From: Ascoidea asiatica
Lineage: Eukaryota > Ascomycota > Saccharomycetes > Ascoideales > Ascoideaceae
Length of the DNA stretch: 64,000 bases
Direction: 5' to 3'
NCBI GenBank assembly: GCA_001600695.1
Contig: BCKQ01000008.1
Location: forward strand, 413,586 to 477,585
The notes below the pieces were generated by a model. The model saw nothing but the letters and a program-made list of their open reading frames with translations. It did not search any database and was not told where the DNA came from. Made by a program: the position numbers and the translations under genes. This document shows, one piece after another, positions 43,331-54,545 of the stretch; within the stretch, counting starts at the first letter, position 1; each line of letters starts with the position of its first letter.

Positions 43331-44536
43331 TTTTGAAATACAAACTTAAAAGATTGAAATAATATTTTATATATTGATTTAGTTGAATTATAGTCTGAAA
43401 TAAAATAAAGCAAACCAAATAGCTAAACAGTCCAAGATACAAGAAAATTGAAATAGAAATATGCTTTTTTTTATCCATTAATTTTTTTTCAAACCCAGAA
43501 AACCATAGTAGTATGGTTCAATTAAAAGATCATAAAATTTTGAAAACGTTTTTACACTTATATTTTAATTTATCTTGGACCTCCTTTTATCTTGAACTTA
43601 TTTGAATCCAGTTTTCCAGAATAAAGTTTTCAACCCTTTTGAGAAATGCATTGTTCAAAAAGAAAATATTTATCGTTATTAAAAGAAGCTGCTTCATGGG
43701 AAATTCCATACTTCAGTTCTTTTTAAACTTTTTTTTCAAGCCTTTTCGAGAATTTTATAAAACCTGACTGAATAGTTGATTAGGATGAACTCTAAACCAT
43801 AGTTTGAGTGTTGAAATTGTAGTTTGATAAAATAAATAGCCATAGAGAAATCAGAACTTAATACTGGGCCAAGTACGATGCTGAGTTGTCTATATTTATA
43901 ATTCATCTGTAATGGCAATTACTGTATTAATTAAATTAGAATTGCTCTTGTCGCCATATTTGTGGATGGCGTATACGTGTTGAGCTGCCGCCCAAAGAGG
44001 AAAGCGAGTTTTACCGAGGAGTTCCCGGTTTCTGCACTCAGACTGACATTGTCAGATTTAAGCTATCAAAAGAAAGGCTCTTTTTCAGTAACAAACAAAT
44101 TTAAGATGTGGGTAACTAATAAGATGTTATCTGGGTATTTGGCTTTATTTTTAATATATTCAAAATAAATCATCCTAAAACCATTGAAAGAGATTAAAAA
44201 AAAAGAGCCAAACAACATTTTAATGGCCTCTTGCTTCTGAGAGATACGGGAATCGAACCCATGTCATCTGCTTGGAAGGCAAATATGATAACCACTACAC
44301 TAATCTCCCATTAACTTGGAAGATCTTTACTGTAAAAGAATATGTTTTTCTTTTCTTAGAGTATTCGCATCTACCGCATCTACCGAGAAATTGATTATTG
44401 TATACACTTTAGTAAAAATCTAAGTTACTGCAAAGATAATGTTGTAATATGTCAAGTAAGAATAAAATATCTTTATTTTCGTATAATACAATATATCAAA
44501 AGGTAATAGAATTAGTTATAAATTTATTTCTGACAA
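43331..44536. promoter_or_regulatory. Intergenic with tRNA-Gly and GC-richer island
   Basis: 1.2 kb. A GC-richer stretch at about 43940-44050 has CGCCAT (43952-43957) and ATGGCG (43966-43971) in opposite orientation. The tRNA-Gly follows at 44238-44309. The short open frames (43736-43918, 43962-44168) show no family resemblance and are not called. Confidence 0.55.
44238..44309 (-). tRNA. tRNA-Gly (TCC), copy 1
   Basis: A 72-nt cloverleaf on the minus strand: acceptor GGGAGAT with ATCTCTC, anticodon loop CTTCCAA (anticodon TCC at 44276-44274), T loop GTTCGATTC and discriminator A. No intron. A T-run about 30 nt downstream can terminate Pol III. Identical to copy 2 except A instead of G at position 9. 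Confidence 0.95.
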
Positions 44537-47338
44537 CTAATTAATATAATCACCCAAAACAATGTTTTCAGAGGGCTCGCTATAGTTCAAGTCTTCTTTT
44601 AGTTTTGCTATTGATATTGTTTTATTATCAAAATCATAAACCATATATAATTGTTTCATTGCCATATACCCTAAAATCACATTAGTATCACTATCACCTA
44701 AAGTAATTAGATTATCATCAAAACTACATTCCGCAGTGCTATCTCCTGTTTCATTTCCATATATGATTAATTCACTTATTGAAATATTTAAATAATTATC
44801 ATTTAAATTAAATCTGAAATAATCTTCTTCATTAATTGATCCACATCCAAATACTATATTTCCATTTTCACTTTTTTCATATATATTTGAATGTAAATAA
44901 TTTTTAAAAAATCTATTATAAAGTATATTGGGTAAAGTGATTCCATAATTATTGAAACTTAAATCAAAATTTATTATCAATTCATTGTCTTTAATTTGAC
45001 TTTCATTCATTAATTCAACTGTAAAATTTTTATATTCTTTTTTATTACTATCATAATAATGGTGAATAAATTCAATATTAGAAGTATTAACAGATATACC
45101 ATTGAAAATTCCTTTTCGATTTCTTGCATCTTTTAATTCAGTATTATTAAAAGGTATTGAAAATAAATTTCCTTGAAATTTATCATAATCAACTCCTCCA
45201 AATATTAAAGTACCATTGAAAACATTTGAGCCCTCATCAGAATAATCAAATAAACTAAAAATTCTTTTGTTTATTAATCCATTATCAACTAATTTATCAA
45301 AAAAAGTTTTATAAGATACATCTGCATAATTTATTTTAGAACTTACATCTAATAAAGGATTTAATCCAAGAATATTAACTTGAAATCTAGGATAGTTATC
45401 ACAATACACAAAAGAAATATCCTGGATTTTAGTATCTGAATCTTTTATTAAATAAAAATTATCTGTTTTATATCTTGAGGTATAATATGAATAATTCGTT
45501 CCTGAATTTGTTAAATTTGAAAAACAAGTTTCAGATAATGAAGAATTATAAAATGGAATAAAATTATTTGTTTGATTATAATATGAACTTAAAACTGTAT
45601 CTGAAAATTCAGTTGAAAGTGATAATTCAACTTCTTGAATTGGATAACCAACAAATAAATTAATATAATATCCAGGAAAATCTTGAGTATAATTTTTAAT
45701 AAAATATGGTATTTTTAAGTATCCTGATGAATTTGTAATAGTATTGGTGTTATTTTGATTTTCATGTAAAATTTCAAAAATATTTTCCGGATTTTTATAT
45801 AAATTTTCTAAAGGAATATTTGTTTCAATAGGAACAGATATACTATTTGAATTTTTATTACTTATGGATGCTAAAAATGTTTCTTTTTCAGATTCTTTTG
45901 TGAAAGTAGTTGTAATTACATCTAAATAATATGATACAGTTTCTGTTAAAGTAAAATTAGTATTATTAGAACTTTCAACAGTTTTTGTTATTGGCAAATC
46001 TTTTAAATAAGTTGAAGTAAATTCTGTAGAATAATAATAATATGAATCATTATAATATTCAACTTGAGATATCCAAGATTCAAAATTTTCATCATTTATT
46101 ACTACCATATTTTGATCCTCTTCATCTATAAATGTTTGTGAATCTTGATCGAAATTTGAGTTACCTAATGCAATAATTTGTTTATCAAAATCTACCATAA
46201 CATAAATATACTTTAAAATATTATAACCAAGATAAAAAGTATTATCTGTTGAATATTGAAAAATTAGAGTTGAATATGGAGATATATCCAATTCTGAAAA
46301 TGGTACATTTAATTCAAAACCAGAAAAATTGAAATATAAAGTAGCATTATTTATAATCTCTTGTTCACATTCCGAAAATTCTATTGTACCATTTGCTTCC
46401 CTTGATTCACATGAACTATTCATAAGAAACCAAACAGATTCGAAAGAATTTTCAAAATATTGAGGTAAAATTAACTGTCCAGACATCATACTTATTCCAA
46501 ATTGAACTGGATATAAAGTTGAATTAAGAACGTCAAATTCATATTGTAAATTTCCTTCTGTTAAATAAATATTGAAATCATTGAGAGTAACAGCAGCAGA
46601 AGAAATTTTAGGATTTACTGACCAACTATCATTATTAACAAATGGAATTGAAATTAATTTATCATTTTGAAATTTCGAAGTATCAATTGCACCAAATAGA
46701 AATGAAGATGTTTCATTATCAATATTTCTAAAATTATATGAAACAACTTTTCTATTAACAATATTTTTATCAATAAATGTAGACCAAATAGATTTTTCAA
46801 CATTGTTTTCACAAAAATCAGAAAAGCCAATTTGACCACTTGAACATAAACTAAAATATCCATTACAAAAAGTATAATTATCAAAGCTTAATTCATCTGA
46901 AAAACTTAATGATTCATTTGATAATATACCAACTAAACCACAAGATGGATTAAAACATAAATTATCTTCAATTTCGGAAAATGGGGTAAAACTTGAAGAA
47001 TTTTTATCAAAATAAACACCGTATGAAGCTTTATAACCTGTAGAATACATACCGAATGAATTATCATAATATGATAATTGTAAATTTACAGATGTATCTG
47101 CATATAATGGATCTAATGGAGATTGAGAATATATTGAGCATAGATTAAAATCAACAGCTAAAGATAGATTAACTTCAGGTTCACCGATTTCAAGTTTTAT
47201 AAACTGAGTGTCATATGAGAAAAAAGATGGAATTTCTAAATAACCATCATTTGATGTTAAATTTAAGCAGTGAATAAACTGAATTAAATTTATCTGTAAT
47301 GTAAAAACAACATATAATAAGAAAGTAATTTCCTTCAT
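44537..47338 (-). CDS. Secreted protein with two tandem pepsin-like domains, catalytic motifs lost
   Basis: Encodes 933 residues from ATG, with a signal peptide (MKEITFLLYVVFTLQINLIQ). Two pepsin-like units follow, at about 30-420 and 545-915. Each has the flap/strand wording, an internal LFGAIDTSKFQNDKLISIPF or IFGGVDYDKFQGNLFSIPF block, and the terminal YLGYNILKYIYVMVDFD or ILGYMAMKQLYMVYDFD block of aspartic proteases. The active-site triads are gone: AVDFNLC and STEFSDT replace the first, VQFGISMMSG and FDLSFNNYG the second. Many N-glycosylation sequons. No GPI signal at the C-terminus. The closest enzyme relatives are the yapsins/SAPs. I infer a wall or secreted non-enzyme, and an internal domain duplication. 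Confidence 0.75.
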   Translation of the reverse strand: MKEITFLLYVVFTLQINLIQFIHCLNLTSNDGYLEIPSFFSYDTQFIKLEIGEPEVNLSLAVDFNLCSIYSQSPLDPLYADTSVNLQLSYYDNSFGMYSTGYKASYGVYFDKNSSSFTPFSEIEDNLCFNPSCGLVGILSNESLSFSDELSFDNYTFCNGYFSLCSSGQIGFSDFCENNVEKSIWSTFIDKNIVNRKVVSYNFRNIDNETSSFLFGAIDTSKFQNDKLISIPFVNNDSWSVNPKISSAAVTLNDFNIYLTEGNLQYEFDVLNSTLYPVQFGISMMSGQLILPQYFENSFESVWFLMNSSCESREANGTIEFSECEQEIINNATLYFNFSGFELNVPFSELDISPYSTLIFQYSTDNTFYLGYNILKYIYVMVDFDKQIIALGNSNFDQDSQTFIDEEDQNMVVINDENFESWISQVEYYNDSYYYYSTEFTSTYLKDLPITKTVESSNNTNFTLTETVSYYLDVITTTFTKESEKETFLASISNKNSNSISVPIETNIPLENLYKNPENIFEILHENQNNTNTITNSSGYLKIPYFIKNYTQDFPGYYINLFVGYPIQEVELSLSTEFSDTVLSSYYNQTNNFIPFYNSSLSETCFSNLTNSGTNYSYYTSRYKTDNFYLIKDSDTKIQDISFVYCDNYPRFQVNILGLNPLLDVSSKINYADVSYKTFFDKLVDNGLINKRIFSLFDYSDEGSNVFNGTLIFGGVDYDKFQGNLFSIPFNNTELKDARNRKGIFNGISVNTSNIEFIHHYYDSNKKEYKNFTVELMNESQIKDNELIINFDLSFNNYGITLPNILYNRFFKNYLHSNIYEKSENGNIVFGCGSINEEDYFRFNLNDNYLNISISELIIYGNETGDSTAECSFDDNLITLGDSDTNVILGYMAMKQLYMVYDFDNKTISIAKLKEDLNYSEPSENIVLGDYIN

Positions 47339-48045
47339 GATATATTTCCCTATTGTGTATCTTGATTTATTTGATTTTATGATTGTTTGAAAATATTCTC
47401 AAAGATTCTCAAACATTTTTTCAATAATTTTGCCATTTATACCAAAAGGTGAAAGAAGATTTTTATACTTGAAGATAAAGATATTTAGTATTTTAAAATT
47501 AAGTAATTGAATGATTTAGTCAAATTTTCTATCGTCCAGTGATTTTATATTTAGATATTTTTCGCGCTAAAAGAGCGGCCCAGCAGAATTTCCTAATTAC
47601 AAGCTCAGTGTGTGAATGTATGCTGTCCCGGTAAGACAAAAACAGGGCAGGACAAAACAAACCTCACTTTTTGTACTGCTCCAAAAGTTTGAACAGTTGC
47701 CGGGCTAACTACTAGTAGTACACCTGTCTTTTCCGAACTGCTTTTATCAACCCCAGTCAAGGATTCGAAGAAATCGAAATTATTTCCCTTTACGTGCTAA
47801 GCCCGGTCGAATGTGTTACTATTATTCGGCGAACACCCCTATAAGCAGGACACTACACTGCTTAAACCCATGAATGCGCCATCGTTATTTTTATAGCCCT
47901 TAGTAAAAAGGAGACTTTATTCTAACAATTGTATATAATATGGATTAACGAAGAATTTAACTTCAGGTAAACGAGACTTTTAATAAAATCACAATAAAAA
48001 ACCTTAAGAATGGTGAAAATATAAAAAATTAAGCAGTTTTAACTA
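47339..48045. promoter_or_regulatory. Promoter of the two-domain pepsin-like gene
   Basis: 707 bp. A large GC-richer island (about 47560-47890) has CGCGC, CCCGG words, the dyad CTACTAGTAG and CGCCAT (47877-47882). The distal part is the 3' region of the GPI-anchored relative. No gene seen. Confidence 0.6.
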
Positions 48046-49932
48046 TCATAGAAGAAACAAAGTAATGAAAATAAATGAAATATTGAAAATAAGACCATTT
48101 CTAGCAACAGAAATATCTTTAAATGGCTGTGAGCTTCCACTTGAACTTGAGCTAGAGAGTGATGTTGAATTTGAAGCTGAAGTTGACGTTGATGGATATA
48201 ATTTATAAAAATAATTTAAATCATCTGTATTGAAAACTGTAGTTGAAATGATTTCTTTGAATCTTTTTGTTTCAAAACTTGAAGTAATATTATTTCCATT
48301 ACTATTTTGAATAGTTGTTGTTAACATATAATTTCTATGAACAATAGTTGTTGTGATTTCTGTTGAAAAAAAAGAATTTGAAAATTCTTTTACTTTAGTT
48401 GCATCTAGTAATAAAGTTGAATTATCAGTTACTATAACCAAATTTTCTTTTAAACTTATTGAAGAATTAGTTGAATTTGAAATATTTGAATAAATTGAAT
48501 TACCCAAACTAACAGTTTGAGAATCAAAATCAAAAACCATATATAATTGATTTGTTATTGCAGTTCCTAATACAAAACTTTCAGAAGAATATGGGAAATT
48601 ATAATTTGGATTAAGTTCCAATAAACTTTGTCTCTCATCATATATTTTGTTAGTAAGCGTTGCTAAAACACCTGCAACAAGATATACTGTTTCGGTTTTT
48701 TGTTGAATATAAAAAAGATTACTAAGAGATGTTTTAATTTCAAATCCTTGTAAATTTAGTATAACATCACTATCATTCAATTCATTAAAACAAGTAGTAC
48801 TATCACCTTTTGAACCATTTTTGATAGAATAAATATTATCACAAAATTTAAAAATTTCTGTTTTATTTATATTCAAATATATTGAATATGGTATTAAAGT
48901 AGCAGTATTATCAGATTTATTATTATTATTAAATGAAGAAAAATCTGGAATCACCGGATATCTATTTGCTCCTTCATTTTTAGTTGAATTACTTGAATTA
49001 TTTGAACTACTCGAACTATTTGAATTATTTGAACTTATAAGTAGATTATATGAAGCTTTTGAATTATAATAAGAAGTAAAATTTTTACTTGGTATTAAAG
49101 TTAAATTGGTTAAGGTTATTGCAACTGAATTATTAACCATTGGCAATGTAGATAAATGATCATCAATATATTTTGATTTATCATAAGCACCAAATAAAAC
49201 TGAACCATAAGAAGATATTGAAGTAGATGTTGAATTAGATGTTGAGTTAGATGTTGAATTTGAAGATTCAAGAACATTTGCTTCAGGAATTTGAAATATT
49301 GATAATATTTTTCTTTGAATTAAATTTTGACTTTTAAATTTATTCCAAATATTTTCAGTTATTTCATTTGATAAGTCAATTGAAGAATCATTATCATTTG
49401 TGAAATTAGAAAATAAACCTAATTGACCTCCACCATTTGTTAAATCAATTGATTTATCATAATAATTTAAACCAAAAGTAAAATTTTCAATAGTTATAAG
49501 ATTATTATCTGGATTTGAAACTGAGGAAATTAAATTTAAATTATCAGAAGACCAAATTCCAATTGGTGTTGATAAAGAAAATTGATCAAAAAATGCTTCA
49601 TTTGATAAATAATTAAAAGTTTGAGAATTGAAATTATCAAAACCAAAATTTTCACAATTTGTTATAAGATATGTAGCATTTAAACATGATGGATTATAAA
49701 TTGAGGTTATATATGAATTTGATGAAAATAAATTTAAATTTAAGAAAATTTTTTGAGATGGATTACCAATATTTGATTCAATTATACGATTTGCATATAA
49801 TTCAATTTTGAAATAATTATTTGTATTTGTATTATTATCATTATTGCTACTGATACATTTAACTAAATTTATAAATAAAAAAGTTATTAGAAAAATCAAA
49901 TTTTTGAAACCTACCATAGTGAAGTGATTCAT
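48046..49932 (-). CDS. GPI-anchored pepsin-like protein, catalytic motifs lost
   Basis: Encodes 628 residues from the ATG at 49932; the open frame upstream starts with GTG, and an internal ATG at 49917 is also possible. The signal peptide is LIFLITFLFINLVKC. One pepsin-like unit: IGNPSQKIFLNLNLFSSNSY stands where LDTGSSDLW is expected, SVLFGAYDKSKYIDDHLSTL matches the FGGxDxxK strand, and FVLGTAITNQLYMVFDFD matches the C-terminal block. Neither D-T/S-G triad is present. Ser/Thr-rich stalk, then a small-residue region (SSSSSSGSS) and a hydrophobic end, as in GPI attachment. Wall-linked like yapsins, but probably without protease activity. Lies directly upstream of the two-domain relative on the same strand. 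Confidence 0.75.
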   Translation of the reverse strand: MNHFTMVGFKNLIFLITFLFINLVKCISSNNDNNTNTNNYFKIELYANRIIESNIGNPSQKIFLNLNLFSSNSYITSIYNPSCLNATYLITNCENFGFDNFNSQTFNYLSNEAFFDQFSLSTPIGIWSSDNLNLISSVSNPDNNLITIENFTFGLNYYDKSIDLTNGGGQLGLFSNFTNDNDSSIDLSNEITENIWNKFKSQNLIQRKILSIFQIPEANVLESSNSTSNSTSNSTSTSISSYGSVLFGAYDKSKYIDDHLSTLPMVNNSVAITLTNLTLIPSKNFTSYYNSKASYNLLISSNNSNSSSSSNNSSNSTKNEGANRYPVIPDFSSFNNNNKSDNTATLIPYSIYLNINKTEIFKFCDNIYSIKNGSKGDSTTCFNELNDSDVILNLQGFEIKTSLSNLFYIQQKTETVYLVAGVLATLTNKIYDERQSLLELNPNYNFPYSSESFVLGTAITNQLYMVFDFDSQTVSLGNSIYSNISNSTNSSISLKENLVIVTDNSTLLLDATKVKEFSNSFFSTEITTTIVHRNYMLTTTIQNSNGNNITSSFETKRFKEIISTTVFNTDDLNYFYKLYPSTSTSASNSTSLSSSSSSGSSQPFKDISVARNGLIFNISFIFITLFLL

Positions 49933-52328
49933 ATTCACTTATTAAATATTGTATCATAGAATAACACTGGCTAATCTTACAGATTTGAATAATTTAATAT
50001 AAGTAAGGTTTTATGAATTGAAATAAAATAAAATAAAATAAAACATATACTTTTTGTATTGAATAAGACCCTATGGTTCTCTTAACTTGTAGAATAAAGA
50101 TAATTTCATCAGTTTATATGGCAATTATTTTTTTAAATTAAAATCGAGGCTAATTTTTAAAATCAAGTACCGTAACAAAAAATCAGATCTGAAAAAGTGT
50201 TTTAAAGGGTTTTTTTTCGCTGCTCACCAAAATAAATCCTGTTAAAAAAGTCTACATTGTTATACATATTTTGGAACAAATCTAAAGTGGTGTAGAAAAT
50301 ATTTGGTATATCTCTCTGTTAAACAAAACAAAGGATATTGTAAGTATCGAATATGAAGATTCTAGCATTCAATTGATTTCTTTTTAAAAAGCTTTTTGAT
50401 AGATGACTTTATAATTAAATTGAAAAAAGAATGTCTTAACCTTGTTTGGTAAAGTCATTACTTTTTCTTATCATTTTACCTTTTTCAAAATCCTTCAAAA
50501 ATCAGATATAAGAAAAGCAAAATAGTTAGAATTATCACCAAAAATCTGCCTCATAATTGAGAGTATAGTAATTTTTCATTGGAAACTTTTTGAAGCTAAT
50601 CAAAATTAAAGATTCATTGTTGGATATAGACAAAAAAACTAGTGGGTTGGAATCATAAAAGTAAGAGCCTTCACTTTGGTATTTTTTTTGATATGTTTCC
50701 ATTGAGCTATAGTGTATAATTCTCTTTGTAGGTTAACGATAATTGAGGCTGTAATTACATTATAATTTTTGTTTAGCTTTTGCTTATTGATACAAAAATA
50801 AAAAGAGCATTGGTTGAAAAAAAAGGGAACCTTTTCTGAGAGATACGGGAATCGAACCCATGTCATCTGCTTGGAAGGCAAATATGATAACCACTACACC
50901 AATCTCCCAAGCAATAAGCATATTTATTATATCCTTAATTTCAATAAGTTATAAACAATTATAGTTTATAATGTTTATAATGTGTACGGCCATTATTTTT
51001 ACCAAATTTATTAAAATTGAGAATGCATTTCCATACATACTAATAAACATGCGCACATGGCTAAACATAAACAAAAATCAACGAACACAAAGACAATGAA
51101 GTGTGGCTTAGCGGGAAATGAATTTACCCGGATCACCACCCCGAATGCTTTTTAAACTTTGGGAAACGACCCCGAAAACCCGTGACTTCTGGTGCTGTAC
51201 TAGTATGCACAGGATGAATTTGGTGGAATCTGCACTGCCCAAAATTTTCCACAGTGTGGCGAAAATTGGCTCTTTGGCTCTGCAGTTTGGCTTTCAATTT
51301 AATATTTCAGTACTTCAGTATTTCAGTATTTTAGTATTTCATTGTAAGTCAGAAAGACTTTGAGTTTAATATTTTAATGGAATTCAATTGACAGAGATTA
51401 GTTCGAATATGAATCAAAGCCAAATGATATTCTTATTTGATCTTTGATTTGTTACTGTTTCGTTTGATCAATTTGGCAATACAATTACTTCAAGTTTTGA
51501 ATGTTTGGAAAATACTTGCTCAGGAAAAATAAAATTTGGATTCTCAATTTTTGATATGATTCTTCCAAAGATAAAAAAAATAAATAAATGATAAAAACTT
51601 ATTTTCAACAAAAAATGGTCTAGATGTATTGAATCAGTCTGATTTGAAATATGAAAAAGTCATGTCATTTTCCTCGATATCAGAATTTTGGAAATAATCT
51701 AGCTTTTGCCTTTTTCACCTCACAATAAAGGAAAGTAATGTCTTAAACTTGGTAATATTAGCTCGTTTACTTTGGTAATTTCCTAAAATATATAATATTT
51801 AATTATTTACACTTATATATTTATTATGTCAAAGATTTTCAGTCCTTGATATTCTAATTCTGGTTCAATGCAATTCCTTATAATGATTTCAATAATTGGT
51901 TAAAATGTCTTCAACCTTTTCAATTTTTAGAGCAATTTAATCCCAAATAAGATCCAAAAAAACAAAATATTTCCTTTGGCTGCTAGTTTTTTTTTAATTT
52001 TTAATTATTTTCATATATTCTTTTATCAGTTTAATAATCAAGTCACAATAATTACATCAAAAACTGTTGTTTGAAACGTCTATGAGATCTATATTAAAGA
52101 AGCAAAAAAAGAGAAATGAATGAAAATATATGAGGTTTATGAATGCTTAATTTCATTTTCCTTTTCAAAATGAATAAATTTTCATTTTCATTTTCATTTT
52201 CTTTCTCATTATCATGTTTCCAAATTATTATAAAAACCTTTTATATTTCCCAATTTTTCAAATGATTTTTTTTTGATTTTTTGATTTAATCTAGTTCATT
52301 CAAAATTATTTTTCTCTATTTTATCAAA
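49933..52328. promoter_or_regulatory. Long divergent region with tRNA-Gly copy 2 and GC-richer island
   Basis: 2.4 kb. It contains the tRNA-Gly at 50837-50908 and a GC-richer island at about 51050-51290 (CCCGGATC, CCCCGAA words), followed by CAGTATTT repeats (about 51307-51340). The remainder is AT-rich with T/A homopolymers; CATTTT repeats precede the ferric reductase (about 52150-52205). No protein gene supported. Confidence 0.55.
50837..50908 (-). tRNA. tRNA-Gly (TCC), copy 2
   Basis: The same 72-nt sequence as copy 1 apart from G at position 9. Anticodon TCC at 50875-50873. A T-run follows within about 25 nt on the minus strand. The flanks share only a few bases with copy 1. Confidence 0.95.
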
Positions 52329-54545
52329 ATGATTCAATTAAATATATTCTTATTATTATTTTTATCTTTAACACTTTTTTTAAAAAAATCATTGGCATCT
52401 TATGTTACAAATTATCCTCAAGAAAAATATTGGTTTTTAGGTTGTCAAATGGCAATTACAGAAAATGTTGAATATTGTTCAGATATTAGTACTTCATCTT
52501 ATTATATGTATTCTGTTAGTACTTGTACATGTAATAATACTGTTGCTTTAAGTTCTTTATTAAATTGTGTTTATGATATATATGATAATGATAATCATGA
52601 ATTAATTAATGATTATATTATTGAAATGTGTGAAAGTGTTGAAGTTTCAATTACAAATGATTTTTTGGAAGAAACATATTCAAATTCAACAAAATTTTTG
52701 GTTAATTTCAATAATTCAAAATTCGATAATTATAACAAAACTTCAGATTTATCTTATTTTCCAGTTTTAGTTGATAAAGATTATGCATTTAGAGCTTATA
52801 GTAGTTTTAAAGTAATGTATGAAAATGCTTATTATTCTTATATTTATGGAATGGGATCAGTAATTTATTGGGCTTGTATTATGTTTATATGTTCTATTTT
52901 TCATTGGACAAAAATTATATTTCCAAGTTTTATAAATAAAATTAATGGAAAAATTTCATCAATTTTAAGAAAATATATATTTTTACCAGCAACATTTAAA
53001 AAATCTCATGTTAATTCAAAATTAATTTTTAATAAATTTGATATTGGATTAATTCCAACAAGATTTGAATCAATTATTATTTTAATTTTTTGTTTAATTC
53101 AAATCCCATTTAATTCAGCTCATATTTATACAATACCTGGTGGAAATCCAGTTAGAACTACAGTTGGTCTTGAAATTACACCATTACTTGGAATTAGAAC
53201 AGGAGATGTTTCTACATGGTTTATACCATTAGTTTTTTTATTTGCAGGTAGAAATAATTTTTTAATTTGGATTACTGGAATAAATCAAGCAACTTTTAAT
53301 GCTTATCATAGATGGATTGGAAGAATATTTACAATTTTAGCATTTATTCATAGTGTATGTTATTTTACTAGAGCACGTTATAATCATAATATGATTGAAT
53401 ATTGTGCAAGACCATATTTTTATTGGGGTATAATTGCAACAATATTTTGTGTATTAATGTGTATTCAAGGAATTTGGTGGTTAAGAAAAAATTATTATGA
53501 AATTTTTCTTTTTTTACATATCATTTTTGGAATAATGTTTTTAATTGGATTATGGCTTCATTGTTATTTATTACAATCATATCCAGAATGGTTATATTGT
53601 TCAGCTTCAATTTGGTGTTTTGATAGAATTATAAGAATTTATAAAATTTTAATATTTGGATTTCCAAAAGGTGAATTTAAAATTATTTCTGAAGATACTT
53701 TTAAAATTAGTATTAAAAAACCTAAATATTTTAAAATTTATCCAGGATCATTTTGTTATATTTATTTTCTAAGACCTTTAAAATTCTGGGAATCACATCC
53801 ATTTACATCAATTTATATAAAAGAAGATAATTTAATTTTATTTTATATTAAAGTTAAAGAAGGTGAAACTAAATATATATATGATTATATTAAAAAACAA
53901 ATAAATGAAGAAGTTAAAATGAGAATTTGTATAGAAGGATCATATGGAGAAAAAATACCATTAAAAAATTATTCAAAAATATTATTAATTGCAGGTGGAA
54001 ATGGTATACCAGGATTATATTATCATGTTTTAGATTTAGTAAAAAATTATTCAAATAAAAAAATAAAATTATTTTGGATTGTTAAAGATTGGAAACAAGT
54101 TGAATGGTTTTATGAAGAATTAATTAAATTAGAACAATATAAAGAATTGATTGATATTATAATTCATGTAACTAGTGGAAAAAATATAAATTTAGAAAAT
54201 TTTATAAATTCAATTGATGAAAAATCTTCAATTGAAGAAAAGAAAACGTCAAAAGAAATTAAAATTGATAATGATAATGATAATGATGATAATTATGAAT
54301 ATGAATATGATTGTGAAGATAAAATTAATGAAATTTCTTCACTTTCTTTTATTGAATTTAAAATAGGAAGACCGAATATTAAAGATTTATTAAAAAAAGA
54401 AATTGAAACGAGTATGGATTCTATTGGAATTGCAGTTTGTGGTCATCCAAAGATGAGTGATGATGTGAGATATAATGTATCAAAAATTGTTCAAACCACA
54501 AGTAATAAAAGAATTGATTATTTTGAAGAGAATCAAATCTGGTAA
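52329..54545 (+). CDS. Ferric/cupric reductase, FRE family
   Basis: Encodes 738 residues from ATG. A signal peptide (to about residue 24) and a cysteine-bearing extracellular region come first. The ferric reductase membrane domain follows, with haem-ligand histidines in FNAYHRWIGR/FIHSVCYF and FLFLHIIFGIMFLIGLWLHC. The FAD-binding motif is SHPFTS, the NADPH-binding loop is AGGNGIPGLYYH, and the C-terminal block is CGHPKMSDDVR. It ends in DYFEENQIW, the family's typical end. It moves electrons from cytosolic NADPH across the plasma membrane to reduce Fe3+ or Cu2+ before uptake. A charged linker near residues 640-670 is lineage-specific. I see no Aft-type site with certainty. Confidence 0.92.
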   Translation: MIQLNIFLLLFLSLTLFLKKSLASYVTNYPQEKYWFLGCQMAITENVEYCSDISTSSYYMYSVSTCTCNNTVALSSLLNCVYDIYDNDNHELINDYIIEMCESVEVSITNDFLEETYSNSTKFLVNFNNSKFDNYNKTSDLSYFPVLVDKDYAFRAYSSFKVMYENAYYSYIYGMGSVIYWACIMFICSIFHWTKIIFPSFINKINGKISSILRKYIFLPATFKKSHVNSKLIFNKFDIGLIPTRFESIIILIFCLIQIPFNSAHIYTIPGGNPVRTTVGLEITPLLGIRTGDVSTWFIPLVFLFAGRNNFLIWITGINQATFNAYHRWIGRIFTILAFIHSVCYFTRARYNHNMIEYCARPYFYWGIIATIFCVLMCIQGIWWLRKNYYEIFLFLHIIFGIMFLIGLWLHCYLLQSYPEWLYCSASIWCFDRIIRIYKILIFGFPKGEFKIISEDTFKISIKKPKYFKIYPGSFCYIYFLRPLKFWESHPFTSIYIKEDNLILFYIKVKEGETKYIYDYIKKQINEEVKMRICIEGSYGEKIPLKNYSKILLIAGGNGIPGLYYHVLDLVKNYSNKKIKLFWIVKDWKQVEWFYEELIKLEQYKELIDIIIHVTSGKNINLENFINSIDEKSSIEEKKTSKEIKIDNDNDNDDNYEYEYDCEDKINEISSLSFIEFKIGRPNIKDLLKKEIETSMDSIGIAVCGHPKMSDDVRYNVSKIVQTTSNKRIDYFEENQIW

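Noticed and set aside
51118-51363. Plus-strand 81-codon frame
   Set aside because: Within a promoter island and a CAGTATTT repeat; no domain.
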